NCBI GenBank assembly: GCA_002421425.1
Contig: DIJZ01000002.1
Coordinates: 18,278 to 82,277 of the forward strand
Length of the DNA stretch: 64,000 bases
Reading direction: 5' to 3'
Source: Caldifarciminota bacterium UBA5631
Lineage (GTDB): Bacteria > Hydrothermota > Hydrothermia > UBA1063
The translations under genes were made by a program, and so were the position numbers. Shown piece after piece: positions 34,043-42,172 of the stretch (position 1 is its first letter; each line of letters starts with the position of its first letter). The notes beneath the pieces are model-generated. The model saw nothing but the letters and a program-made list of their open reading frames with translations, was not told the DNA's origin and did not search any database.

Positions 34043-34782
34043 TCTGGAAATTGATCCAAAAAGATTTTAGAGAAAACTATATTACTTCCACGGTTCTTGT
34101 GGGCGTGATAACAGTGATTTCTGTGTATTCCTCTTTAAGAAAAACCCTCACACCTTCGGAAATGGCAATTATTACCTTTGTAATTGCTGGCCTTGGACTT
34201 GTGTTGCTCTTGTTCTACTCAATATACAGGGGATTTTCATGCATAAGAAAGGAGAAGGAGAAAAACACTCTTGAGTTTCTTATGAGCCTCCCTGCAGGTG
34301 GACTGGAAGTAGTGGGTGCAAAATTCCTTGCTTTCTTTTTCGAAGCTTTTCTGCTTGCTCTTACAATTTACGTTGTTTCTACTTTTCCTGCTTTGAGAGG
34401 GCTTGCGGGTGAACTGATTTTACCTCACGACTTTGGCCGGTTGATGCTGATTCTTCTATACGTCGTCTTTGCAATGTTACTCGGGGCCTTTTTCTTTTTT
34501 ATTGTATTTCAACTTTTTGAAATCTTGAACCTGTCATTGAAAGTGAAGGGATTTTTATGGAGAGTAATTCTTTTCTTCGCCTTTGTCTATTTCACAGGGA
34601 GATTTTTCATCTTTGCAAAAAGCATCTTTCGCTTTTTGCCTGTGAAAGTCTATGAGATTTCAATCTTTAATGAGGTAGTCAACTGGGGCGCAGACTATCA
34701 GGGACTTGCGGCCGGAGTTCTTGTTAGTCTGACGTACCTTGGAGTAAGCATTTTGCTGTATAACAAAAGAGTGGAGGTGTAA
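34039..34782 (+). CDS. ABC-2 type transporter permease
   Basis: 247 residues with six predicted helices (about 17-35, 43-65, 93-112, 131-160, 172-190 and a C-terminal one) and the short cytoplasmic IRKEKEKNTLEFLMSLP segment typical of ABC-2 permeases. It pairs with the preceding ATPase. It is followed two bases later by a DUF4097-barrel protein with a GGAGGTG ribosome-binding site inside its own 3' end. Function inferred from context only. Confidence 0.8.
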   Translation: MIWKLIQKDFRENYITSTVLVGVITVISVYSSLRKTLTPSEMAIITFVIAGLGLVLLLFYSIYRGFSCIRKEKEKNTLEFLMSLPAGGLEVVGAKFLAFFFEAFLLALTIYVVSTFPALRGLAGELILPHDFGRLMLILLYVVFAMLLGAFFFFIVFQLFEILNLSLKVKGFLWRVILFFAFVYFTGRFFIFAKSIFRFLPVKVYEISIFNEVVNWGADYQGLAAGVLVSLTYLGVSILLYNKRVEV

Positions 34783-34783
34783 A

Positions 34784-36403
34784 ATGCAGTGGATGTGGAT
34801 GATTGCGCTTCTTGTAAGCGGTATTAAGACCGAGGGCCTGAGAAAAATTTCTATAGTTGAAGCGGGCAAGGGCATCGGAAGCAAAGGTATTCCCTTTGGA
34901 ATTGTTGTGGATACAGTAAAGGAAATCACTCTGGACGAGAAGGAAGGATTTGAAGTAAAACTTACAGAAGATGAACTCACGATTACTGCTGTAAAAAGAG
35001 AAAGGGTAAACCTGGTAATACCCGCAGACGTGGACACGATAAAAGTTACAACAATTTCTGGAGATGTAGAAGTTTCTTTCAATGTACCTTTCTTCGGGGA
35101 CCAATTTTCTATAACAACGGTGGGTGGAGATGTTGATCTGACAGGTGATATTCCTAGTAACTTAGAATTGTCTACGGTTTCGGGGGACGTTCTGATACGT
35201 TTGAACCCTCAGGGAGCGGGGAGTCCTGAAATGTCTTTAGCGACGGTAAGTGGGGATGTAATTGTCAAGAGTCTGTTCCCTGGCAAGATTTCCATAAAAA
35301 CCGTGAGCGGTGACGTTGTTGTGGAATCAACGGATTCAGTATTTGAAGATTCTCTTTATTCCTGGGAGGTATCCACCATAACGGGAGATGTAGAGGTCCC
35401 ATCCAGTATAGAAAGGTTAGTTAATATATCAAAAGGCGTTGGAAAGGGTAAGAAAGAAGAAGAGAAGGAGAGGGCACACCTGGCGCCTTACCCCGTTCCT
35501 TTTCTTTCCTTTAACAGGGTAAACGGACTTTTGATATTCCCGACTATAAAGAATGAGAGTGAGCAGGGACGTTACGTGCTGTCCGGTGGTTATGGAACCG
35601 CTTCAAATAAATTTTACTATCTTGTTGACCTGGAAAAGTACATTCCTGTTGGAACTGCGAGGTTTGGGGTGGGTTTCTCCGCTTTTTATCGCACGGTAAG
35701 CGGTGATCCATGGAAATGTGGTCTGGGTGAGAACTCCTGGCAGGCCCTATTTATGAAAGAAGATCTTCTTGATTTCTATAGAGCAAAAGGATTCGATGCT
35801 TATACGGGATTTCAGATTGGGGATTTTTCTATGAGGGTCTCCTACGTTCAGGAGAAAAGGTTTTCGGAAAAGGTCAATACAAATTACTCAGTATTTTCGA
35901 AAAGGAAAGATTTCAGAGACAATCCATCTCTTGCAGAAGGCCTTAATAGGTTGATAAGACTTCAGGTTGCATACGCCGTTGCCTCCGTAAATGCAGAATA
36001 TTACATAGATAATCCCACAAACGAAGAAGTTATCAGAATTTATGGTGATCTTGAGAAAAAGACGAGCTTCAAGTATTTTGAACTTTTCCACAAAGTTAAT
36101 TTAGGCTACTCAACTGGCAATGCCTTCCCGTATAACTTTACCCTTGGTGGACCAACAACACTGCCTGGATATGAAACGGGCTCCATTGCAACTCAAAAAT
36201 TTGCCGCTATTCAGGAGTTGGTAATCTTCCCAACGAAATTTGTGGATTTCGTAGTAGGTGCTTACGGAGGTTACGCCAACGATAAGCTCTATGGAGATCT
36301 TATGGCAGGTGTAAACATTTTCAGAGGTCTCGGCGTCTACGTCACAAGGGATAAAGCACAAAATGAAATCAAATATTATATGAGGTTCAATACACGCATA
36401 TGA
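34784..36403 (+). CDS. DUF4097 beta-helix fused to an outer-membrane barrel-like domain
   Basis: 539 residues. After a short signal sequence (MQWMWMIALLVSGIKT), residues about 25-210 are DUF4097-type repeats with repeated SGDV steps (TISGDVEVS, TVGGDVDLT, TVSGDVLIR, TVSGDVIVK, TVSGDVVVE, TITGDVEVP). Residues about 235-539 look like a transmembrane barrel, with the Omp85/surface-antigen-like motif FTLGGPTTLPGYETGSIATQKF followed by alternating strands. The two halves are joined by a charged linker (GKGKKEEEKERAH). DUF4097 domains are usually membrane-anchored or soluble, so a barrel anchor is unusual. Role: possibly an envelope sensor. Confidence 0.7.
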   Translation: MQWMWMIALLVSGIKTEGLRKISIVEAGKGIGSKGIPFGIVVDTVKEITLDEKEGFEVKLTEDELTITAVKRERVNLVIPADVDTIKVTTISGDVEVSFNVPFFGDQFSITTVGGDVDLTGDIPSNLELSTVSGDVLIRLNPQGAGSPEMSLATVSGDVIVKSLFPGKISIKTVSGDVVVESTDSVFEDSLYSWEVSTITGDVEVPSSIERLVNISKGVGKGKKEEEKERAHLAPYPVPFLSFNRVNGLLIFPTIKNESEQGRYVLSGGYGTASNKFYYLVDLEKYIPVGTARFGVGFSAFYRTVSGDPWKCGLGENSWQALFMKEDLLDFYRAKGFDAYTGFQIGDFSMRVSYVQEKRFSEKVNTNYSVFSKRKDFRDNPSLAEGLNRLIRLQVAYAVASVNAEYYIDNPTNEEVIRIYGDLEKKTSFKYFELFHKVNLGYSTGNAFPYNFTLGGPTTLPGYETGSIATQKFAAIQELVIFPTKFVDFVVGAYGGYANDKLYGDLMAGVNIFRGLGVYVTRDKAQNEIKYYMRFNTRI

Positions 36404-37080
36404 TAGGCACGATACTCATAGCCCTCACAGCCCTGATGCCTCAGTCTGCGGGTAAAACCCTGCAAGTTGAGGGACGACTATCAGGTATCGAGTTTCTTGT
36501 CGCGCCTGGGGAGAGTACCTTCGCCCTCGGGGCTCTCCCCGGGGTAAAAGAAAAGGGCGGTGCAGTGACTCTGGATTTTGGTGACATTACAAGTTCAGTC
36601 CCGGTGGTTTTCAGAAAAAAAATTAAGCTATTCTTGGGAAGAGAGTTTGCAAGCATTATTCTGAATCTGGAAATGGAGTTTTCTGACGTGGAAATTGTGT
36701 TGCCACCTGCAGACTCTGTTAGCATAACTTTAATTTCTAAATTTTCCAGCATCGAAGTGAAGCACAGCAGGACAGCATATTCCCTTATTGACCTTTTTCA
36801 GGTTGGTGGGAAAAGCACTTTTTCTGGACCAAGAATAAGAGAAGATGGTAAGTTATCCCTGTTCGTTGCGAACGTGAATGTTAGGAGTGGAGTAGGTAAT
36901 GCCACCTACGATATTGCTTCTGAGGGTGCAAATATTTTTGTTCCTGCAGGAAGGACGATAATTCATCGTCAGGGTGTTTTTAACAGTGTGGACTGTGAAA
37001 CGCACAGTAAAGCGGCAAGCGTACTGATGCGGATCACAGGTAGTTTTAACAGAGTAAGTTGTATACGGGAGGAACTATGA
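36400..37080 (+). CDS. Exported beta-rich protein of unknown function
   Basis: 226 residues with a signal peptide (MIGTILIALTALMPQSAG). The rest is beta-strand-rich, without cysteines until near the C-terminus (DCETHSK and SCIREEL), and reminiscent of DUF4097/adhesin-like helices, but I cannot assign a family. It overlaps both neighbours by 4 bases (ATGA), placing it firmly in the operon. Likely periplasmic. Confidence 0.6.
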   Translation: MIGTILIALTALMPQSAGKTLQVEGRLSGIEFLVAPGESTFALGALPGVKEKGGAVTLDFGDITSSVPVVFRKKIKLFLGREFASIILNLEMEFSDVEIVLPPADSVSITLISKFSSIEVKHSRTAYSLIDLFQVGGKSTFSGPRIREDGKLSLFVANVNVRSGVGNATYDIASEGANIFVPAGRTIIHRQGVFNSVDCETHSKAASVLMRITGSFNRVSCIREEL

Positions 37081-37259
37081 AAAAACTTGTTAGAAAAAAA
37101 AAGGGTAGAGTGCTGGCAGGTGTATGTGCTGGTTTAGCAGAATACTTCAATATTGATGTGGTCTTTGTGCGATTGATTTTAGTCGCACTTATTCTGGCCT
37201 GGGGAGGCGGACTTCTCTTCTACCTCCTTGCATGGCTTATAATTCCGCTGGAGGAATGA
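37077..37259 (+). CDS. PspC domain protein
   Basis: 60 residues, essentially a single PspC domain: KKLVRKKKGRVLAGVCAGLAEYFNIDVVFVRLI, then a transmembrane helix (WGGGLLFYLLAWLIIPL). PspC proteins are inner-membrane components of phage-shock or envelope-stress responses. The ATG at 37077 is preferred over an upstream start in the same frame because GGAGG sits just before it and it overlaps the previous stop (ATGA). A second PspC protein follows one base later. Confidence 0.85.
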   Translation: MKKLVRKKKGRVLAGVCAGLAEYFNIDVVFVRLILVALILAWGGGLLFYLLAWLIIPLEE

Positions 37260-37260
37260 A

Positions 37261-37677
37261 ATGAAAAAATTGCGCAGAAGAAGGCAGGGGAAGATGTTGG
37301 GAGGCGTGTGCACAGGTCTGGCGGACTACTTTAGCATAGACGTCAGCATTGTAAGACTTGTGATGGTGCTCCTGGCGTTGGCTGATGGTGCAGGAATCAT
37401 TTTCTACATACTCGCATGGATCATAATTCCTGAAGAAGAAAAGGAATCGCTGGTGGATACCGGCGAGAAGCACGAAGATAGGAACGTGAGAATCCTGGGT
37501 GGGCTTTTACTTCTGATTCTTGGAATTGTGTTCTTTATCAGAAATTTTGTTGGTTTTCCTCCATTTTCTCAGATATGGCCACTTTTTCTTATTGTAATTG
37601 GAATCTGGATGCTTCTAAGAGGTAAGTCCGAATCCGGGAAGCCTGTGGAAGGCGAAAAAAAGGAGGAAGAGAAATGA
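37261..37677 (+). CDS. PspC domain protein with additional LiaF/DUF5668-like membrane segment
   Basis: 138 residues. Residues 1-60 repeat the PspC domain of the preceding gene (KMLGGVCTGLADYFSIDVSIVRLVMVL). Residues about 80-120 are a two-helix segment (ILGGLLLLILGIVFFIRNF, FSQIWPLFLIVIGIWMLLRG) like the N-terminal part of LiaF-type proteins. A tandem duplication of the PspC unit is likely. A Shine-Dalgarno GGAGG lies inside the end of the previous gene, and the last 4 bases overlap the next gene. Confidence 0.82.
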   Translation: MKKLRRRRQGKMLGGVCTGLADYFSIDVSIVRLVMVLLALADGAGIIFYILAWIIIPEEEKESLVDTGEKHEDRNVRILGGLLLLILGIVFFIRNFVGFPPFSQIWPLFLIVIGIWMLLRGKSESGKPVEGEKKEEEK

Positions 37678-38807
37678 AAATGAGAAAGGGGCAGATATGG
37701 CTTGGGGTTATTTTCGTAATCCTGGGTGCATTGCTAATACTCAAGAATTTTGGTTTTGTTTCGCAGAGTGTATGGGGATTTTTGTGGAAATTCTGGCCTT
37801 TAATTCTCGTGCTTATAGGCCTTGAAATGGTGATATCTAATAAACTTGTAAGAGGAATCATCGTAATTGTATTTCTCCTCATAGGAATTGGTCTCGTGGC
37901 ATTCAGCGGAAAAGAGTGGAAGAGACCACAAGGGGTGAGAAAAGAGGTGGTTCAAACTGCAGACTCTTCCATTCAGAAATTCATAATACGAGAAGATCTA
38001 AAGGATATCAAAAATCTTGAAATTGTGTGTGAAAATATCAAAAAGCTGGATATTACTGTATCCAGTAAATCGGGTAAGGTTCTTGATGCTACACTGTCAC
38101 TTATGCCTGGCAAGGAGAACGCAATTTTTGTGGATTCAATAGATTTTCTTGTTGATAGGACTGGACCCTCCGCAGTATTAAGACTTAAGGATCGCAGAGA
38201 ATTCTGGAAGCTGATGAAAGGCTACATTGGGGATAAGGGTTACGAAGGGACGCTGGAAGTGCAGATTCCAAAAGGATTAAACCTTACGGTAAGAAATATA
38301 AATGGGGATATAAGAATCTTGGAATTTGAGGGTAAGGAATTGCGGGCAAATCTGGTGAATGGCGATATTAATTTTCAGGACATTGAATCTTCCCTTCTCA
38401 AAATTGAGATGGTTAATGGGGGAATATATCTCAGGGATGTTCAATCATCAGATGCAATTGAGCTTTCGAAAGTGAATGGGCAATGGGATATCGATAAATT
38501 AGTCTCTAAATCGATTTCCATCAGTGGAGTTAACGGTGACGTTACCCTTGGTGGTGATATGGAATTCGAAAATTTGAAGGTTGAACTCGTTAATAGCAAA
38601 ATTCAGGCAAAATTAAGTAAGAAATGGCTGAAGGGCTTCGCAGTTATTTCCACACTCAACGGTACCATTGTAATTTTGAAAGACGGTGTTTCAGAAGTTC
38701 CTCTTTATGTTGAAAAGGGTTTAAAGAAAGATGAGGCCGAAAGCACTGCTAAAGCCGGTGCCAGGATCATCGTAAAAACCGTCACAGGAAATGTTGAGCT
38801 TAAGTAA
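37674..38807 (+). CDS. LiaF/DUF5668-like membrane anchor with DUF4097 domain
   Basis: 377 residues: three short hydrophobic segments (about 5-75: IWLGVIFVILGALLIL, FLWKFWPLILVLIGLEMVI, GIIVIVFLLIGIGLVAF), then a DUF4097-type repeat domain (IRNINGDIRI-like steps: NGDIRILEF, NGDINFQDI, NGGIYLRDV, NGDVTLGGD, TGNVELK). It closes the operon. Proteins of this build regulate envelope-stress two-component systems in Gram-positives (LiaF); here no LiaRS partner is adjacent. Confidence 0.8.
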   Translation: MKMRKGQIWLGVIFVILGALLILKNFGFVSQSVWGFLWKFWPLILVLIGLEMVISNKLVRGIIVIVFLLIGIGLVAFSGKEWKRPQGVRKEVVQTADSSIQKFIIREDLKDIKNLEIVCENIKKLDITVSSKSGKVLDATLSLMPGKENAIFVDSIDFLVDRTGPSAVLRLKDRREFWKLMKGYIGDKGYEGTLEVQIPKGLNLTVRNINGDIRILEFEGKELRANLVNGDINFQDIESSLLKIEMVNGGIYLRDVQSSDAIELSKVNGQWDIDKLVSKSISISGVNGDVTLGGDMEFENLKVELVNSKIQAKLSKKWLKGFAVISTLNGTIVILKDGVSEVPLYVEKGLKKDEAESTAKAGARIIVKTVTGNVELK

Positions 38808-38850
38808 AGATGAGGGGTTTGGGTACCCTGCTCCAGTACTGTAAAAAGAC

Positions 38851-38923
38851 TGGGCCCGCAGGGACTCGAACCCCGAACCAACGGATTATGAGTCCGCTGC
38901 TCTGCCGGTTGAGCTACGGGCCC
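38851..38923 (-). tRNA. tRNA with CAT anticodon (elongator Met or Ile2)
   Basis: A 73-base cloverleaf: acceptor stem GGGCCCG pairs with CGGGCCC, followed by discriminator A. The D-arm contains AGCTC, the anticodon loop is CTCATAA between four-base-pair-matched arms, and the T-arm has GGTTCGAGTCC. The 3' CCA is not encoded. The CAT anticodon fits elongator tRNA-Met or lysidine-modified tRNA-Ile2; identity needs tRNAscan/TFAM-type scoring. It is not an initiator, because the first base pair is matched. Confidence 0.93.
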
Positions 38924-38937
38924 AGGTAAGTTTGTAT

Positions 38938-38966
38938 ATTGTAACGTAACGGTCTTGAATAATCAA
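38938..38966 (-). promoter_or_regulatory. Promoter of the CAT tRNA
   Basis: Minus strand: TTGATT (-35), a 17-base spacer, TACAAT (-10), about 14 bases before the mature 5' end. Confidence 0.5.
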
Positions 38967-39123
38967 TAGTTTAACTGAGTAAATTTGCCAGAAAGGAATA
39001 TAAGGTGAAACCTGCTCCCACACTGTGATCGAGACCAAAGCCTGTTATTAATTCACACACTTATACAATATAATATAAAAACGAATCAGAGATTGTATTA
39101 GTTGAAAAAGGAGTTCGGGTTCT

Positions 39124-39597
39124 ATGGAAGAAATAATAAACACCAGTGATAGCTGTGACCCATACGTGATAAAAGATGTTCAGGACGTTGTGGACCTGTG
39201 GTCCAGGACTTACAACTCCGAGGGTAAGCCTGACTGGTCTCACATTTTGCCCTATTATCACGAAAATATCCATTTCAGAGACTCTGTTCAGGAAATTCAC
39301 GGAAAAGAAGAATTCACGAAAATGACTCAGCGTCTCACAAAGCGTTCCCAGGATTTGCAGATGAAAATAGTAAGGGCAGTGAAAGAGGAAAATGATATTT
39401 TCATTGAGTGGGAGATGATCATTACTTACAAAAAGAATCCAAGATCGACGGTATATGGCACAAGTAGAATAACCCTTGACGAAAAGGGCAAAGTTATTGA
39501 GCAGAGAGACTACTACGACCTCTGGGGAGACATTTTCGACAACATTCCGGGATTTGGCAAGATGTACAGGAAGTTTATGAAAAAGGTCTTTGGATAA
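39124..39597 (+). CDS. SnoaL/NTF2-like protein
   Basis: 157 residues with the NTF2-like cone fold pattern: DVVDLWSRTYNSEGKPDWSHILPYYHENIHFRDSVQEIHGKEEF, then strands ending in RITLDEKGKVIEQRDYYDLWGDIFD. Members are small-molecule-binding enzymes or accessory proteins. AAGGAG lies ten bases upstream of the ATG, and the following SDR gene begins five bases after the stop. It probably assists the oxidoreductases of this operon. Confidence 0.75.
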   Translation: MEEIINTSDSCDPYVIKDVQDVVDLWSRTYNSEGKPDWSHILPYYHENIHFRDSVQEIHGKEEFTKMTQRLTKRSQDLQMKIVRAVKEENDIFIEWEMIITYKKNPRSTVYGTSRITLDEKGKVIEQRDYYDLWGDIFDNIPGFGKMYRKFMKKVFG

Positions 39598-39602
39598 TTA
39601 CT

Positions 39603-40580
39603 ATGATAGAAAGAGCCCGGATTAGGAGGTATTTTAAGGAGTACAAGGTATCAAACATTGTTGCGATGATTAGAAATTCCTCTAAGCCTGCCAAAGTTTG
39701 CCAGGACCGATTTGATAGAAAGCTGGTTGTTATTACAGGCGCAACGTCTGGCATAGGTTATTATACTGCTAGAAAGTATGCATCTATGGGAGCAAATCTT
39801 CTATGTGTCAACAGAAATCTCGAAAGGTCAGAGAAGTTAAAAAAAGAAATTGAGCTAACCTATGGAGTGAGATGCGAATACTATATTGCTGATCTAAGTG
39901 TTTTAAAGGAAATTCATGGGGCTGCCGGGTATCTTCTAAACCTCGATCAAAATATCGATGTATTGATTCACAATGCAGGAGTATATTACACCAGGAAACA
40001 GGTTACCGTGGACGGCCTTGAGAAAGTTTTTGTGGTTAATTATCTTTCTTCGTTCATCATTAACTACATCCTACTTGAGAAGTTCAAGAGGCAGAAATCA
40101 GGGAGAATAATCCTTGTTAACTCGGAAGGCCACAGGTTTGCGGTGTGGGGGATCGACATTGATGATATAAACTGGGAAAGGAGAAGATATTCCGGGCTGA
40201 AGAGTTATGGTGCTGCCAAGAACGCCCAGCTCCTCTCCATGCTGGTATTCAACGAACTCTTAAGGGGAAGTGGAGTTACTATCAATGCCATGCATCCTGG
40301 TGCTGTGAGAACCGAGAGTGGAAAGGATAACGACCCGGTTTATAAATGGGTCAAGAAGAATATTTATGATAAAATGTTAAAGTCTCCCGAGATTTCAGCG
40401 GAAGCTCTGTATTACCTCGGAGTTTCAAAGGAAATAGAGGATATTAGCGGGAAGTTTTTTAATCTAACCACATTAGAGGAACCAGCGCCACCTGCTTTAG
40501 ATAAAGAGGTTGCTAATCAACTGTGGGGTTTGAGTATCAGATTGGCAAAATTAGATGAATTTCTTAAGGGGGCAGTATGA
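39603..40580 (+). CDS. Short-chain dehydrogenase/reductase
   Basis: 325 residues. The Rossmann motif TGATSGIG (about 47-54) binds NAD(P), followed by the NAG motif (HNAGVYY), catalytic Ser (VNSEGH) and YGAAK (YxxxK). The sequence resembles retinol-dehydrogenase-like SDRs acting on hydrophobic or isoprenoid alcohols. It overlaps the next gene by 4 bases and leads into two flavin-dependent desaturase-like genes. Substrate unknown; an isoprenoid or carotenoid-like intermediate is a context-based inference. Confidence 0.85.
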   Translation: MIERARIRRYFKEYKVSNIVAMIRNSSKPAKVCQDRFDRKLVVITGATSGIGYYTARKYASMGANLLCVNRNLERSEKLKKEIELTYGVRCEYYIADLSVLKEIHGAAGYLLNLDQNIDVLIHNAGVYYTRKQVTVDGLEKVFVVNYLSSFIINYILLEKFKRQKSGRIILVNSEGHRFAVWGIDIDDINWERRRYSGLKSYGAAKNAQLLSMLVFNELLRGSGVTINAMHPGAVRTESGKDNDPVYKWVKKNIYDKMLKSPEISAEALYYLGVSKEIEDISGKFFNLTTLEEPAPPALDKEVANQLWGLSIRLAKLDEFLKGAV

Positions 40581-42169
40581 AGGTCGTTGTTGTGGGTGCT
40601 GGTGTATCAGGTCTTGTGGCAGCACTGCGGGCTAAAATGGAAGGTTTTGATGCAGTTATTCTGGAAAAAAATGAAAAGTGCGGAGGGCTCGTCAATTCGT
40701 TTTACAGAGACGGTTACCTTTTTGATGGTGGAACAAGGGCGTTGCAGACTTTTGTCCTTTCCTTGCTGAAACCATTAGAGATAGAGATGGAATATGTTAA
40801 GACCCACGTTTCTATTGGAATTGAAGACAAGATAGTATCAATGGAAACCGTCGATGGAATAGAAGCTTATAGAATGATGCTTGAAGAGTTTTACCCCGAT
40901 GCTAAAGGCGACATCAAAAAAATATTTAAAGATGTAAGGAAAATGGGCGGATTTCTCAAAGCAGTTAATAAGATGCTAAGTGTGAAAAAGGGTTTTGCGT
41001 CCTTTTTTGTCGACTTTATTCCTGCTATCGTAAGCCTTTTTGCCAATATTTATGTTCTTTTTAAGATGAAAGCTCCTATGGAGGAATACTTTGATAAGAA
41101 AATTCGTGTAAAAAATCAATCTCTCAAATACATTATTACACAGCACTTTTTTGCCGGGACACCAACCTTCTTTGCCCTTGGATATTTGTATCTCTATCCT
41201 GACTATATGTATCCACTTGGAGGAACAGGTAAGCTTGCTGAAAAACTGGAGGAAAAGGTGAGGGGGTGCGGAATAGAAGTAAAACTTAAAAGCAAAGTCA
41301 TCAAGGTTGATGCTTTCAATAAATTTGTAATTACTGAAAGTGGCGAAAAGTTTTACTATGATAAGCTTATCTGGGCAGCAGACTTAAAGTCCCTTTATAA
41401 GAACGTAGAAGGCATAGAAAAGTTTCCAGAAAATGTAGACAAAGAGTTTGAAAAAGAAAAAGCAAGAATTTTGAGCCACAAAGGCGCAGAATCTATTTTT
41501 ACCATTTATCTGGCCGTTGATGAAGAACCAGAATATTTCAAGAGAATTTCACACAGTCATTTCTTCTACACCCCTTACAGGAGGGGTTTAGGCTCAATTG
41601 TGAAAGAAGAACAGGGTTTCATACTAAACAATTGGGAGAAACTCGGTAGAAAGGAAATTTTTGATTGGCTTGAAAGATTTTGTAAGTTTAATACTTATGA
41701 GATTTCTGTTCCCGTGTTGAAGGATCCTAATGCTGCCCCAACGAAAAAAACTGGACTCATCATCAGTTTCTTATTTGACTATGCAATAACCAAAAAGGCG
41801 AAAGAGACATCAATGTACGAGGAATTAAAGGAGAAGACAGAGAGTTTTGTAATTGACATTCTTTCGCAAACCATTTATAAAGGTTTGAAGGATAGAATTA
41901 TTTTTAAGTTTTCAGCAACTCCTTTGACGATCGAAACCTTGAGCGGTTCATCGGAAGGTTCTGTGATTGGCTGGTCTATGGCAGGTGAAATCCCTGTTAG
42001 GGGGAGTTTTTTAAGAATGATAGAAGCGCCGAAGACATCAATTCCTGATGTGCTTAAGGTAGGTCAGTGGACTATGAGTCCAGCCGGGACACCTACGGCC
42101 GTTTTAACCGGCAATCTGGCAATTAACTTATTGTTGAAACAGAATAAACACAGGAAAAGCAAGGGCTAG
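40577..42169 (+). CDS. CrtI/CrtN-like FAD-dependent oxidoreductase, copy 1
   Basis: 530 residues. The N-terminal dinucleotide motif GAGVSGLVAALRAKMEGFDA and EKNEKCGGLVNSF place it with phytoene desaturase/isomerase-like flavoproteins (COG1233). PLGGTGKLAEKLEEKV in the middle and a C-terminal AGEIP...GTPTAVLTGNLAI flavin-binding strand complete the fold. Family members desaturate, isomerise or oxidise polyisoprenoids. A paralogue of identical length follows three bases later, so this is a tandem duplication with probable functional divergence. Confidence 0.83.
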   Translation: MKVVVVGAGVSGLVAALRAKMEGFDAVILEKNEKCGGLVNSFYRDGYLFDGGTRALQTFVLSLLKPLEIEMEYVKTHVSIGIEDKIVSMETVDGIEAYRMMLEEFYPDAKGDIKKIFKDVRKMGGFLKAVNKMLSVKKGFASFFVDFIPAIVSLFANIYVLFKMKAPMEEYFDKKIRVKNQSLKYIITQHFFAGTPTFFALGYLYLYPDYMYPLGGTGKLAEKLEEKVRGCGIEVKLKSKVIKVDAFNKFVITESGEKFYYDKLIWAADLKSLYKNVEGIEKFPENVDKEFEKEKARILSHKGAESIFTIYLAVDEEPEYFKRISHSHFFYTPYRRGLGSIVKEEQGFILNNWEKLGRKEIFDWLERFCKFNTYEISVPVLKDPNAAPTKKTGLIISFLFDYAITKKAKETSMYEELKEKTESFVIDILSQTIYKGLKDRIIFKFSATPLTIETLSGSSEGSVIGWSMAGEIPVRGSFLRMIEAPKTSIPDVLKVGQWTMSPAGTPTAVLTGNLAINLLLKQNKHRKSKG

Positions 42170-42172
42170 TCT

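Noticed and set aside
38851..38923. Initiator tRNA identity for the CAT tRNA
   Set aside because: The first acceptor base pair is G-C matched and the anticodon stem lacks the three G-C pairs typical of initiators.
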